Positions 10,475 to 20,035 of a stretch of 45,312 nucleotides of DNA are shown in pieces. The notes beneath the pieces are model-generated. The model searched no databases. It saw nothing but the letters and a program-made list of their open reading frames with translations, and was not told the origin of the DNA. Made by a program: the position numbers and the translations under genes. Position 1 is the stretch's first letter. The number at the start of each line of letters is the position of its first letter. The DNA lies in contig NEUZ01000005.1 of assembly GCA_002304435.1 (NCBI GenBank), forward strand, positions 1-45,312, given 5' to 3'. Source of the stretch: Opitutia bacterium Tous-C8FEB (lineage in GTDB: Bacteria > Verrucomicrobiota > Verrucomicrobiia > Opitutales > Opitutaceae).

Positions 10475-13400
10475 ATGAAGCCGCTCAAGCTCGTCCTCTT
10501 TCTCCTCGGTGCCGGACTCCTGCTCGCCGCCGGACTCGTCGCCCTTGCCCTGCTCCCCTCCGTTCAAACCTGGGTGGCCCGCCGGGCTTTGGAGGGCTCA
10601 CCCCTCGCGGTCGAACGCGTCGCCGCCGGGATGGGCGCGGCGCGCCTGGAGGGAGTCACCTTCCGTCAACCCGGCCTCGTCGTCCGGGTCGGCTCCCTCG
10701 AGACGCGGCACTCCCTCGGCGCCTGGCTCGGCTCCCGCCGCTTGGACGCCGAGGAAATTACCGTCCGGGACGTGGTGGTCGAACGCACTCCCGCGCCCGC
10801 CGACGCCACCGCCCCCGCCAACCCGCCTGTCCCGGCGGTCACGGCCCCCGGTTCCGCCATCCCGCCGGCCTCCGGCAAGGCCGACGCACCCCCCAAGGCC
10901 TTCGCCGGCCTGCTCGACCCGGCCCGCCTCCCGTTTGACCTGCGCGTCGGCCGCCTGAGCGTGGCGGGACGGGCCAGCCTCGGGAACGGCCAGACCGCCA
11001 CGTTCGACCTCCAGGGCACCAATCTGGCCACCGGCGGCGACGGCCGACTCGAGTGGACCCTCGATTTCGCGGACGCCACCCCCGCCGCCGCCCTCCGCGG
11101 GCTTCGGTCCACTGGCACCGCCACCCTGACGCTCGCCGCCGATCGGGCACTGACCGCGGTGGGTTTGGAGACTACCCTCGCCGCCCTCGGTCCGGCGCTG
11201 CCGCCGGACCAAGTCACGCTCAGCGCGCAGGCGAACCGGGATCCCCAAGGCAAGGAAGCCTACACGATCCGGCTGGGCCTCCTCCGTCGCGGGCAGGCGG
11301 AAACCCTCCTGCAGGCCAAGGGCGGCTTCGCCCCAGCCCAAGCCGACCTCAGCGGCACCTGGGACGTGGCCCTGCGCAGCGAGCAACTGGCGGCCCTGCT
11401 CGCCGGCTTCGGCTTGCCCGAGGTCGCCGCCACGGGCGAAGGCCAATTCTCCGTGCGTCCCGACGGGACGGCCGGCGCCACGACCGGGCGCCTCCAAGCC
11501 ACGGTCTCGCGGCTCGGACAGATCTCCCCCACCCTCGCCGCCATCGGTTCGATTCAGGTGGCCGCCACCTTCGACGTGGGGCTGCAGGACCACGCGGCGC
11601 AGCTGAAGGCCTTCGATGTGGACGTCAGCGAGGCCGGCGGGCGCCGCTTCGCCCGCCTCCAACTTACCCAACCCGCGACCTACCGCCTCGCGGAGCGCCA
11701 GCTCTCCCTCGCCAACCCGCAGGCCGAGGCCGCCCGGCTCGTGCTGGACGCGGTCCCGCTCGCCTGGGCCCAACCGCTGGTCCAGCCGCTCCAGATCGCG
11801 CAAGGCACGCTCTCCCTGGAACTCGCCGCCGTCGCCGAACCCGACGGCAGCCGCATTCGTCTGCAGAGCCCCGCGCCCGTCGTACTCCAGAACCTCGTGC
11901 TCCGCGAGGCCGGCGGCCGCCCGTTGGTCGAGGGCCTGACGATCTCGGCGCGCCCCACGGTCGACTACACCCGCGAGCAACTGCGCGCTTCGCTGGCGGA
12001 ATTCAGCGCCCGCTTACCCGCCGGCGACGCGGTGCAGGGGGAACTCCGGACGGAGACACGCCCCTTGACCGGCAAGCCCGCGACGACGTTCCAGGCCAAC
12101 CTCGAAGCGAAGGTGGCGACCCTGTTGCGCCCCTTCCTCGCCTTCGATCCGGGCGCCATCGAGGCCAAGGTGAACCTCGAGGGCCGCCACGAGGGGGATG
12201 CGCTGACCGTGTCTCGCGCGGAGGCCGGGGTGACGCGCGCTGGCGGCGCCCCACTGGCCCGGGTGGCGCTGCTGCAACCCGTGCGCGGCGATCTCCGGGC
12301 GGGGACCTTCTCCGCGGAAAACGCCGCCAACCCCGCTCTTCGCGTCGAGTTGGGCGAAATCCCCCTCGCTTGGGCCGGGGCCTACGTGCCCAACAGCCTA
12401 CTCACCGGTAGTCTGAGCGGCGCCGCCCTTACCCTCACTTGGGCGAACGATGGGGCCGCCACCCTGCACACCGCCTCCCCGCTCGGCCTCCGCGGGGTCA
12501 ACCTCGCCCTCGGCGGGCAGCCGCAGGTGAGCAACCTGGACCTCAGCCTAGACGCCACCGCCGTGCGGCGCGGGCAGACGCTCGGGTTCACCGTCCGCCG
12601 GCTCGAGGCCCGCCAAGGCGAGGAAGCGCTGCTGCTGGTCGAGGCCGAAGGGGAACTCACCCCAGGGCCCAAACCGGCGGGCAAAGTCAAAGGATCCGTG
12701 CAGGCCGAGGCGCTCCTCTTCCGCCAGCCGGCCCTCACCGCCCTCGTGCCGGTCGCCCAGGGCCGCATCCGCACCACCTTCGATACCACCTTCAAAGTCG
12801 GCGACGCCCTCGCGGCCAAGCTCTCCCTGACCACGAAAGGCCTTGGCGTCCGCGGCCAACCTGCCCTCGGCGATGCTGAACTCTCCTTGACCGCGCAGGC
12901 CAAGGCGGACGGCTCGGCCACCTTCGCACTGCCGCTCACAGTCACCGCTGCCGGCCGCAAGTCCGACCTCACGCTGGAGGGCTCCGTCAGCGCGGCCGCC
13001 AAGGATCAGCCCCGCACCTTCAACCTCCGGGCGACAAGCACCAACCTGGTGATCGACGACCTGCAGGCCTTTGCCGCCCTCGCACCCGCATCGTCCGGCA
13101 CGCCGGCCGCCACGGTCGCTCCCGCCGCCGCTAAGCCCACGGGCAACCGCCCCGCGGCCGCCTCCAGCTCCCGGCCCCAGACCACGGCGCCCGCGAAGTC
13201 CCCCGCGCCCGCGGCCGTCACCCCCGACCGCGCTCCGCCCTGGCGCGGCCTGCAGGGTCGGCTCGAAGTTGACCTGAAGCGGGTACTTTATGGCCGCGAC
13301 TACACCGGCCGCGGGCTCAAGGGCACCGCCACCCTCACGCCCTCGCGCTTCGCGCTGGATTCGTTGCAGGGGAGCTTCCGTGACCAGCCGTTCAATATGG

Positions 13401-14125
13401 GCGCCGCCCTCACCTTCACCCCGGGGCAGGCGCAACCCTACGCCCTGACGGGCCAGGTCGACATCTCCGGGCTCGCGATCGGCGAGGTACTCCGGGCCGC
13501 CAATCCCGGGGAAAAGCCGTTGCTCGAAAGCACCGTGAAGGTCGCCGCCAAGCTCTCCGGCCGCGGTGCGACCGTGCCCGACACCCTCGCGCGCGCCTAC
13601 GGGCAGTTCGAGGTCACCGGCGGCCCGGGGGTCCTCCGCGCCCTCGGCAAGAAAGGCCAGACGGTCAGCGCGGCCTCCACCCTGCTCGGCGTGGCGGGTG
13701 CGCTCGCCGGCTCCGGCAACACCCTCGCGCTCAGTCAACTGGGCCGGGAACTCGAGGAGATGCAGTTCGACCGCTTCAGCCTCAAGGTGGAGCGGGACGC
13801 CGCGCTGAACTTCCGCGCGACCACCATCGAGTTCCTTTCGCCCTCCAAGCGCCTCACCGGCCGCGGCGCGATGACCTACCGCGAGGGCGCCCCCTTCGAC
13901 GCGTGGCCGCTGGAGCTGGAGTTCCGCCTGGCCGGCAAGGACTTCATGGCCCGGCTGCTGAACGAGGCGCGGGTGCTCTCCGGTGAGCAAGATGACCAGG
14001 GCTACTTCCCGATGGCCGTACCCTTCACGGTCAACGGCACCCTCGCGGGCGTGAACAACTCGCTCTGGAAGGTGCTGGCCGGCTCCGCCGCCCGCGCCGG
14101 CCTCGAGGGCCTGCTCGGCCGTTAG
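10475..14125 (+). CDS. Large AsmA-like envelope protein
   Basis: ATG at 10475; N-terminal TM helix LKLVLFLLGAGLLLAAGLVALALLPSVQTWVAR; long beta-rich repeats; C-terminal AsmA-like region. Confidence 0.7.
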   Translation: MKPLKLVLFLLGAGLLLAAGLVALALLPSVQTWVARRALEGSPLAVERVAAGMGAARLEGVTFRQPGLVVRVGSLETRHSLGAWLGSRRLDAEEITVRDVVVERTPAPADATAPANPPVPAVTAPGSAIPPASGKADAPPKAFAGLLDPARLPFDLRVGRLSVAGRASLGNGQTATFDLQGTNLATGGDGRLEWTLDFADATPAAALRGLRSTGTATLTLAADRALTAVGLETTLAALGPALPPDQVTLSAQANRDPQGKEAYTIRLGLLRRGQAETLLQAKGGFAPAQADLSGTWDVALRSEQLAALLAGFGLPEVAATGEGQFSVRPDGTAGATTGRLQATVSRLGQISPTLAAIGSIQVAATFDVGLQDHAAQLKAFDVDVSEAGGRRFARLQLTQPATYRLAERQLSLANPQAEAARLVLDAVPLAWAQPLVQPLQIAQGTLSLELAAVAEPDGSRIRLQSPAPVVLQNLVLREAGGRPLVEGLTISARPTVDYTREQLRASLAEFSARLPAGDAVQGELRTETRPLTGKPATTFQANLEAKVATLLRPFLAFDPGAIEAKVNLEGRHEGDALTVSRAEAGVTRAGGAPLARVALLQPVRGDLRAGTFSAENAANPALRVELGEIPLAWAGAYVPNSLLTGSLSGAALTLTWANDGAATLHTASPLGLRGVNLALGGQPQVSNLDLSLDATAVRRGQTLGFTVRRLEARQGEEALLLVEAEGELTPGPKPAGKVKGSVQAEALLFRQPALTALVPVAQGRIRTTFDTTFKVGDALAAKLSLTTKGLGVRGQPALGDAELSLTAQAKADGSATFALPLTVTAAGRKSDLTLEGSVSAAAKDQPRTFNLRATSTNLVIDDLQAFAALAPASSGTPAATVAPAAAKPTGNRPAAASSSRPQTTAPAKSPAPAAVTPDRAPPWRGLQGRLEVDLKRVLYGRDYTGRGLKGTATLTPSRFALDSLQGSFRDQPFNMGAALTFTPGQAQPYALTGQVDISGLAIGEVLRAANPGEKPLLESTVKVAAKLSGRGATVPDTLARAYGQFEVTGGPGVLRALGKKGQTVSAASTLLGVAGALAGSGNTLALSQLGRELEEMQFDRFSLKVERDAALNFRATTIEFLSPSKRLTGRGAMTYREGAPFDAWPLELEFRLAGKDFMARLLNEARVLSGEQDDQGYFPMAVPFTVNGTLAGVNNSLWKVLAGSAARAGLEGLLGR

Positions 14126-14667
14126 GCCGGCCGCCGCCCCGCGCCGGCGAGGCAGCCTTGCCACAAGGCTTCCTCGCCGGGGTGACCCACGGCCCGCAGC
14201 CCGGCGGCGATCGCGTCTCCCGTCGGCTCCTCCACCGCGTGCCGCGGATCCCCCGGCCAGTCGGGCCGCACGCAGCGCACCAGCGCCCAACACGCCCACG
14301 CCCGCCAACGCCGCTGCTCGCGCCGGGGCTCGTTCATCCGGTCCGCGTAATGCTGGAAATGCACCCGCGGGTTGCCGATGAACACCCCCGGCGGCACCCG
14401 CCCGACCATCCACGCCGTCGCCGCATACGGGAGCGGATAGTCCCGCAGCACGGGTTCATCTCCCCGCAGGTCCGCGCCAAATGCACGGTCGAGGCACAAC
14501 AAGGCCCGCGCGGCGAGGCCGCGTTGCCACAGGAACTGGCCGTACTCGAGGCAGTCCCGGTAAAACACCTCCCCTCGGCCGGCTTCCCGGTGCCGGTGCA
14601 GGCTCCGCCAATCCAGTTCCGGCCGCGCGGCAGGCAATTGGGGACAGGACGGTAGCGCGGGAACCAT
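14122..14667 (-). CDS. Hypothetical protein
   Basis: ORF 14122..14724; start at ATG 14667 (MVPALPSCPQLPAARPELDWRSLHRHREAGRGEVFYRDCLEYGQFLWQRG) leaves room for the divergent neighbour. Confidence 0.6.
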   Translation of the reverse strand: MVPALPSCPQLPAARPELDWRSLHRHREAGRGEVFYRDCLEYGQFLWQRGLAARALLCLDRAFGADLRGDEPVLRDYPLPYAATAWMVGRVPPGVFIGNPRVHFQHYADRMNEPRREQRRWRAWACWALVRCVRPDWPGDPRHAVEEPTGDAIAAGLRAVGHPGEEALWQGCLAGAGRRPA

Positions 14668-14733
14668 CCCTGCCCAGTTGGTCCCAGCGCGCCCCGGCGT
14701 CAATGCCGCCGGGACCGCCGCCAAGGGTTTGGC

Positions 14734-15456
14734 TTGGCGCCCGCCCAGGTTTCTCCGAAAACGCCGGCGCTGAACGCTCCGTCCACCGCTCCCGCCACCC
14801 CGCCCCCGCCGCCGCTAGTGCACGAGGTCTCCGGCTGGCGGCGCGCGCTCCTGTGGCCCGCTGGGCTCTTGCTCCGCCTCTGGGGGCGCTCCCTGCGGTT
14901 CGAGGTCACCCCAGAGGACTTCGCCCGCTACACCAAGTGCGACGAACCGGTTGCCATCGTGCTCTGGCACAACCGGCTCTTCCTCGCCGCCGAAATCGTC
15001 CGCCGCTTCCGCACCGGCCGGCCCGCCTACGCCCTCGTCAGCGCCAGCCAAGACGGGGCCTGGCTCTCCGCGTTCTTCCATCTCGTCGGAATGCGCACGG
15101 TCCGCGGCTCCAGCAGCCGCCTCGGGCGCGAAGCCGCCACCGCCCTCGTCGACACCCTGCGCGCGGGCCACGACGTCGGGATCACGCCCGACGGCCCCCG
15201 CGGCCCCCTCTATGCGTTCAAGCCGGGCGCCCTCATCGTGGCGCGCCGCACCCACGCCCCGCTGCTGCTGGTCGGGGCGGAATTCGCGTCCGCGTGGCGC
15301 CTGCGCAGCTGGGACCGCTTCCGCGTGCCCCTACCGTTCTCCCGCGTGCGGATGCGCTGCGAGATCATCCCGGCGACCGCTCTGGCCGACCGGGACGAGG
15401 CGCTGCTCCAGATCCAGGCGCGCCTGCTCGCGCTCAACCCGGATTCGGCGGACTGA
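14734..15456 (+). CDS. Lysophospholipid acyltransferase family protein, DUF374-like
   Basis: TTG start; IVLWHNRLFLAAEI, ASQDGAWLSAFFHLVGMRTVRGSSSRLGREA, DVGITPDGPRGPLYAFKPGAL. Confidence 0.85.
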   Translation: MAPAQVSPKTPALNAPSTAPATPPPPPLVHEVSGWRRALLWPAGLLLRLWGRSLRFEVTPEDFARYTKCDEPVAIVLWHNRLFLAAEIVRRFRTGRPAYALVSASQDGAWLSAFFHLVGMRTVRGSSSRLGREAATALVDTLRAGHDVGITPDGPRGPLYAFKPGALIVARRTHAPLLLVGAEFASAWRLRSWDRFRVPLPFSRVRMRCEIIPATALADRDEALLQIQARLLALNPDSAD

Positions 15457-15466
15457 ACGTCCAGAA

Positions 15467-16000
15467 CTAGGGGAACACCGGGGTGAGGTTCACCACCCCG
15501 CCGCTCGCGACCGTGTAGTCGGGCCCGCTGTTCCAGGTGAGGTCGTTGACCAGCACCTTGAACGTGTACCCACGGGCGGATTCCCCAAGGTTCAGACGCC
15601 ACAGGTCCGCGGCGATGCACTCCATCGGCACGCCCCGATCCCAGCTTAGCCCCGGTCCCTCGCCGCGCAGGTGCAGAGCGTTACCGAAACCAATGTTGAT
15701 GCGCGCCGTGATGGTAGTGACCACCGGCCGCCGCGCCGCGGGCAGCACGGGGGCCGGGACGGGAGCAGGAGCCGCCAGCGCGGCCGCGGGGCGGACCGGC
15801 GAAGCTGCGGGAGGGGGAACGGAGGCCGGCGTCACGGCCGGCTTCGCGGCGGGCGCTAGGGCCGCCGCCGGAGCCGGCTTGGCCACCGGGGCCTTGCGCT
15901 TCGGAGGAGCCTTCTTCGCCGGCGCCTTGGCGGCGGGGGCGGGCACGGGTTTCGTCGCTGGGGCGGGCGACACCTTGGACTTGGCAGTGGTTTTCTTCAT
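15467..16000 (-). CDS. Pro/Ala/Lys-rich protein with C-terminal carbohydrate-binding-module-like domain
   Basis: Start MKKTTAKSKV at 16000; ~95-aa low-complexity tail, then ITARINIGFGNALHLRGEGPGLSWDRGVPMECIAADLWRLNLG...GYTFKVLVNDLTWNSGPDYTV. Confidence 0.65.
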   Translation of the reverse strand: MKKTTAKSKVSPAPATKPVPAPAAKAPAKKAPPKRKAPVAKPAPAAALAPAAKPAVTPASVPPPAASPVRPAAALAAPAPVPAPVLPAARRPVVTTITARINIGFGNALHLRGEGPGLSWDRGVPMECIAADLWRLNLGESARGYTFKVLVNDLTWNSGPDYTVASGGVVNLTPVFP

Positions 16001-16159
16001 GGGTGTCGATGAAACGTCCCCCACCGAGCTGGCGGAGGGTACGGGCAAAACCATAGCAAGAGCGGGGCCAACTGGCCAGTCGCCTTTTGCCCTGTCACCC
16101 GGATGTGACGCGCCCCGCCATCCTTCCCCGCCGGACCGACCGGCGGGGAGCGGATCCCA

Positions 16160-17533
16160 TCAAAGGCCGCGGCAGACCGAGTCGACCGCTTCCTCAAACA
16201 CGGCGACCGACTCGCGCAGGCAATCCTCGTCGATGCTCAGCGGGGGCGAAATCTTCACGCACTCGCCACCCACGCCCACCGGCGCGAACATCAGCAGCCC
16301 GCGATGCATACACCCCACGTTGATCCGCGTCGCCAAGTCCGGGTCCGGCGTACGCGTGCCCGGCTTAACCACCTGAATGCCCGCTACCAGGCCCTGTCCC
16401 GTGCAGCAGCCCAGCACCGCCGGATACTTGCGCTGGATGCGGTGCAGCTCCGGGTTGAACCACGCGCCCAACCGAGCGGCCCGCTCCACCAACCGCTCGT
16501 CCTCAATCACCTGCAGGTTGGCGATCGCCGCCGTCACCGCGAGGGGCGAGGCCGAATGGGTCGAGGTCATCGAACCCGGCGCATACAGGTCCATAATGTC
16601 GCGGCGCCCAATCACCGCCGCCAAGGGCAGCGAGGAGGAGATCCCCTTGCCGCAGGCAATGAGGTCTGGGGTTACGCCGTAGTGCTCAAAGCAGAACATC
16701 TTACCGGTACGGCCGAAGCCCGCCTGCACCTCGTCCATCACCAGGACGATGTCGTGCTGGCGGCACCAGGCCTCCAGCTTGCGCGCGTACTCGACGGGCA
16801 GGAAATCCGGGCCGACGCCCTGGTAGCTCTCGGTCATCACGCCCGCGATCCGGTCCGGCGTCACCCCGCGCTGCGCCAAACTGGAGAGGAACAGATCGAA
16901 GGAGGTGTCCGGATTCTTGTAGCCATCAGGAAACGGGACCTGGACGAACTGCGGGCAACACGAGCCGAGCCAGCGCTTGCCCTTGGCCATCCCGCCCGCC
17001 AGCTGGGCGCCCATCGTCCGCCCGTGGAAGGCGTTCTGGAACGTGACCATAATCGACTTGCCCGGGCCGTGCTTCTCCAGCGCGTAGGTCTTGGCCAGCT
17101 TGATGCAGTTCTCGGTCGCCTCGCTGCCCGTCGAAAGCAGGAAGACAGTCGCCCGCTCCAGCTGCGGCGCGAGGGCGCTCAGCATCCCGGTCAGCCGCGC
17201 CCGCCCCTCGTGCGGGAAGACGTACGTCGCCAGTAGCGGCCGCTCCACCGCCTCCTTGAGCGCCGCCACGATCCGCGGATGGCCGTGGCCTGCATTGGTC
17301 ACGAGCACGCCCGAGGACCAGTCAATCCAGCGGTTGCCCCAGCGGTCGGCGATGGTCGCGCCCTCCGCGTGGTGCCAGACGACGGGCGGCTGGCCGGACA
17401 TCGACCGCGGCTCGCTCCGGCGCAACTCCTCGAAGAGGGGCAGCGACTCCGGCACCGGCAGCGCGGTCTGGATGGTCCGCCAGCGCGTCTGCACGGGCGG
17501 GACGGAAACGGGGGTGAGGTTGTATTCGGCCAT
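16160..17533 (-). CDS. Class III PLP-dependent aminotransferase (4-aminobutyrate aminotransferase-like)
   Basis: Start MAEYNLTPVSV at 17533; GSEATENCIKLA, DEVQAGFGRTGKMF, PLP-Lys region CGKGISSSLPLAAVIG. Confidence 0.88.
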   Translation of the reverse strand: MAEYNLTPVSVPPVQTRWRTIQTALPVPESLPLFEELRRSEPRSMSGQPPVVWHHAEGATIADRWGNRWIDWSSGVLVTNAGHGHPRIVAALKEAVERPLLATYVFPHEGRARLTGMLSALAPQLERATVFLLSTGSEATENCIKLAKTYALEKHGPGKSIMVTFQNAFHGRTMGAQLAGGMAKGKRWLGSCCPQFVQVPFPDGYKNPDTSFDLFLSSLAQRGVTPDRIAGVMTESYQGVGPDFLPVEYARKLEAWCRQHDIVLVMDEVQAGFGRTGKMFCFEHYGVTPDLIACGKGISSSLPLAAVIGRRDIMDLYAPGSMTSTHSASPLAVTAAIANLQVIEDERLVERAARLGAWFNPELHRIQRKYPAVLGCCTGQGLVAGIQVVKPGTRTPDPDLATRINVGCMHRGLLMFAPVGVGGECVKISPPLSIDEDCLRESVAVFEEAVDSVCRGL

Positions 17534-17538
17534 GATGA

Positions 17539-18807
17539 TTAGCTCCGGAGGCGCACGTGCGGATGCTCGCCGTGCACAATGTCGCACCAGTCGCCGTCCG
17601 CGAGGATGGAAAGGCGCGCCGCCTCCACCACCAGCTCGTTGTCGGCGGAATTCGCGGGCGTCGCCAACAGGCCCGCCCGGTCAATCTCCTGCATGATCGC
17701 GCGCCGGCGTTCCAGCGCCGCTACGGCGTCGAGGCCGGCGGTCTCCCCTTCCAGCCGCCGCATCGCCTCCAAATGGGCGGCCACAGACTCGAACCCGTAC
17801 CCCGCGGGACGATACCCCGGCCCAGTCCACGGCACCAACCGATAGAAGTCCGGGCTGCAGTAATTGTAGCGCGAGCCGCCGCAGCCGATGTTGTCCAGGT
17901 ACGAGTGGCGCACGCCGCGGTCCTGGTCGTTGTGCTGGATCATCCCGCCCCGATCCTTGCCCTCGCAGTACATCAGCAGGCCCTGGTCATTGCTGCCCGC
18001 CGCATCATCCGGGTAGCCGAGGCCGTCGATCACGGACAGGATCGCCCCGTTCTCGTAACGAACGCGCCCATTGGCCCACATATAGCCCTCGTTGCCGTTG
18101 GGGAACCGGCCCTTCACCCCGCTTACGGAGACGCCCACGGGGCGCAGTCCGGTGATAAACTGCACGAGGTCGAAGTAGTGGCAGCCCACATACACAAACG
18201 GATCGGTCTGGTCGGTCGTGAACCAGTTCTGGAAATTGGAGCGCCGGTAATAGTAGGGCTCGATCATCCGGGCCTCGCCGATGCGGAACTCCCCGAAGTG
18301 CCCCAGCCCATACTGCCGCCGCGCCATCAGCGCACGCGTGTCGAGCCGCTTATGGTACTCGACGCCCACGAACAGGCCCCGCGCCCGCGCCTCGCGCTCA
18401 ATCTCCACTGCCTGCGCGTGCTGTAAAACTAGGGGCTTCACGCACAGCACGTGCTGCTCGCACCGCAGCGCCTCCATCACCATCTCGAAGTGCAGCTGGT
18501 CCGGCGTCGCGATAATCACCGCCTGCCGCGGCCGCGCCTCCGCCAGCAGCCGCCGATACAGGTCCGGCTGCCGCTCGGTCTCCGGCGCCCGCACATCCGG
18601 GTACGCCTCGAAATCCTGGCCCGGGAACGCCGCCTGCAAATCCGCGCCCTCCTTCAGCGCCCGGATGCGCGCCGAACTCTGCGCACACACCCGGATCCGG
18701 GAGACCGCGCCGAGGCGCTGCAGGTGGTAAACCGAGGGGAGGATCAGATCGTAGGTGATCATCCCCCCGCCGATGATCAAGACGTCGAGGGCGGGTTTGG
18801 GCGGCAT
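17539..18807 (-). CDS. Gfo/Idh/MocA family oxidoreductase
   Basis: N-terminal Rossmann region DVLIIGGGMITYDLILPSV; ATPDQLHFEMVMEALRCEQHVLCVKPLVL. Confidence 0.88.
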   Translation of the reverse strand: MPPKPALDVLIIGGGMITYDLILPSVYHLQRLGAVSRIRVCAQSSARIRALKEGADLQAAFPGQDFEAYPDVRAPETERQPDLYRRLLAEARPRQAVIIATPDQLHFEMVMEALRCEQHVLCVKPLVLQHAQAVEIEREARARGLFVGVEYHKRLDTRALMARRQYGLGHFGEFRIGEARMIEPYYYRRSNFQNWFTTDQTDPFVYVGCHYFDLVQFITGLRPVGVSVSGVKGRFPNGNEGYMWANGRVRYENGAILSVIDGLGYPDDAAGSNDQGLLMYCEGKDRGGMIQHNDQDRGVRHSYLDNIGCGGSRYNYCSPDFYRLVPWTGPGYRPAGYGFESVAAHLEAMRRLEGETAGLDAVAALERRRAIMQEIDRAGLLATPANSADNELVVEAARLSILADGDWCDIVHGEHPHVRLRS

Positions 18808-18861
18808 AACGAAAGGGGAAGCACGGGGCGGAAGGACGCGGGAAGCGAGCGGGAAGCGGTT

Positions 18862-19863
18862 TCAGGCGGATTCCCGCACCACGAGTTCTCCCGGCAGCAA
18901 GACCTGCGGCGCGGTCCCGGCGCGAGCCGGGCCGGCCCCCGCCACCCACGCGAAGGCGGTCCGCGCCAGCTCCGCCACCGGCTGACGGATGGTGGTCAAA
19001 GCCGGAGTCAGCGCTTCCGCCAGCGGCAGGTCATCGAACCCAGTCACCGCCATCGCCTCAGGCACCGCGAGCCCGCTCTCCTGCAAGGCGCGCAACACGC
19101 CGATCGCGATCGCGTCACCCGCGGCCAGCAGGGCCTGCGGCCGCTCACCGCCGCGGCCCAGCAACTCACGGGTGGCCTGCAAACCCGCCGCCGCCCCCGA
19201 CTCGGACCGCGTGACGCCCCACTCCGGCCGCGACCCGAAGCCCAGCGCCGCCGCCTGCTCCTCGAACACGCGCCGCCGCTCTCGGTGCGCCGGCAGGGCA
19301 TCGGCGATGAACCCCACCCGCCGGATCCCGCGACTGCTCAGGTGCCTCAGCAGCGCCGCGATGCCCCGCGCGCTATCCACGGCCACCGTCGCGTGCGTGG
19401 CCCCCGGACTCGTCCCAATGCGCGCCACCGGCAGCCCCCGGGCCAGAAAAGCCTCCAGCCAGTTCTCCCGCCCGCCGCTGCCCACGATGATCAGCCCGCT
19501 GATGCCGTGCTTGGCCAGCGGGCGCAGCGCGTCCGGATCCTCCCGCCGCTGCTCGAACCCCGTCAGCACCAACGTGTGGTCCTCCCGGTGCGCCAGCCGC
19601 TGCAACGCACCAATCAGCGCGCCCAAAAACGGGTCCTCGAAGTCGTACACCACCACCCCCAGCGTCCGGCTCGACACTCCCCGCAAAATACGCGCCGTCG
19701 CATTGGGCACGTACCCCAGGTCCGCCGCCGTCCGGCGAATCGACGCCACCGTCGTCGCCGCCGCCCCGATCTCCTCCGCCTTCCCCCCCAAGACCCGCGA
19801 GACCAACGTCACCGACACCCCCAGCCGGGAGGCGATGTCCTTTTGGGTGATCGTGGGCGTCAC
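18862..19863 (-). CDS. LacI family transcriptional regulator
   Basis: GTG start at 19863; HTH TITQKDIASRLGVSVTLVSRVLGGKAEEI...LGYVPNATARILRG; periplasmic-binding-like effector domain. Confidence 0.9.
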   Translation of the reverse strand: MTPTITQKDIASRLGVSVTLVSRVLGGKAEEIGAAATTVASIRRTAADLGYVPNATARILRGVSSRTLGVVVYDFEDPFLGALIGALQRLAHREDHTLVLTGFEQRREDPDALRPLAKHGISGLIIVGSGGRENWLEAFLARGLPVARIGTSPGATHATVAVDSARGIAALLRHLSSRGIRRVGFIADALPAHRERRRVFEEQAAALGFGSRPEWGVTRSESGAAAGLQATRELLGRGGERPQALLAAGDAIAIGVLRALQESGLAVPEAMAVTGFDDLPLAEALTPALTTIRQPVAELARTAFAWVAGAGPARAGTAPQVLLPGELVVRESA

Positions 19864-19898
19864 AGCGGCAGGAGGCCGCCAGCCCCCCTCCAAGTCGT

Positions 19899-19920
19899 CA
19901 ATCTCAAACGTGTGAGATTG
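19899..19920. promoter_or_regulatory. Candidate LacI-family operator
   Basis: CAATCTCAAACGTGTGAGATTG: 22-bp inverted repeat with 10 of 11 matching pairs and a central CG, between divergent regulator and TonB receptor. Confidence 0.7.
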
Positions 19921-20035
19921 AGATTTGGCCGGCTTTGAGGGCTCCCTTGACCAATTGCTGCCGGGTTCGCCAAGGATTGCGGATTGCCGGGCGAATCCTC
20001 GGGCGGATAGCCTTCGCCCCTCACCCTGCGGAACC

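Noticed and set aside
12548-14413. 621-aa minus-strand ORF opposite the AsmA-like gene
   Set aside because: Gly/Ala/Arg-biased shadow ORF typical of high-GC antisense frames; no recognisable motifs.
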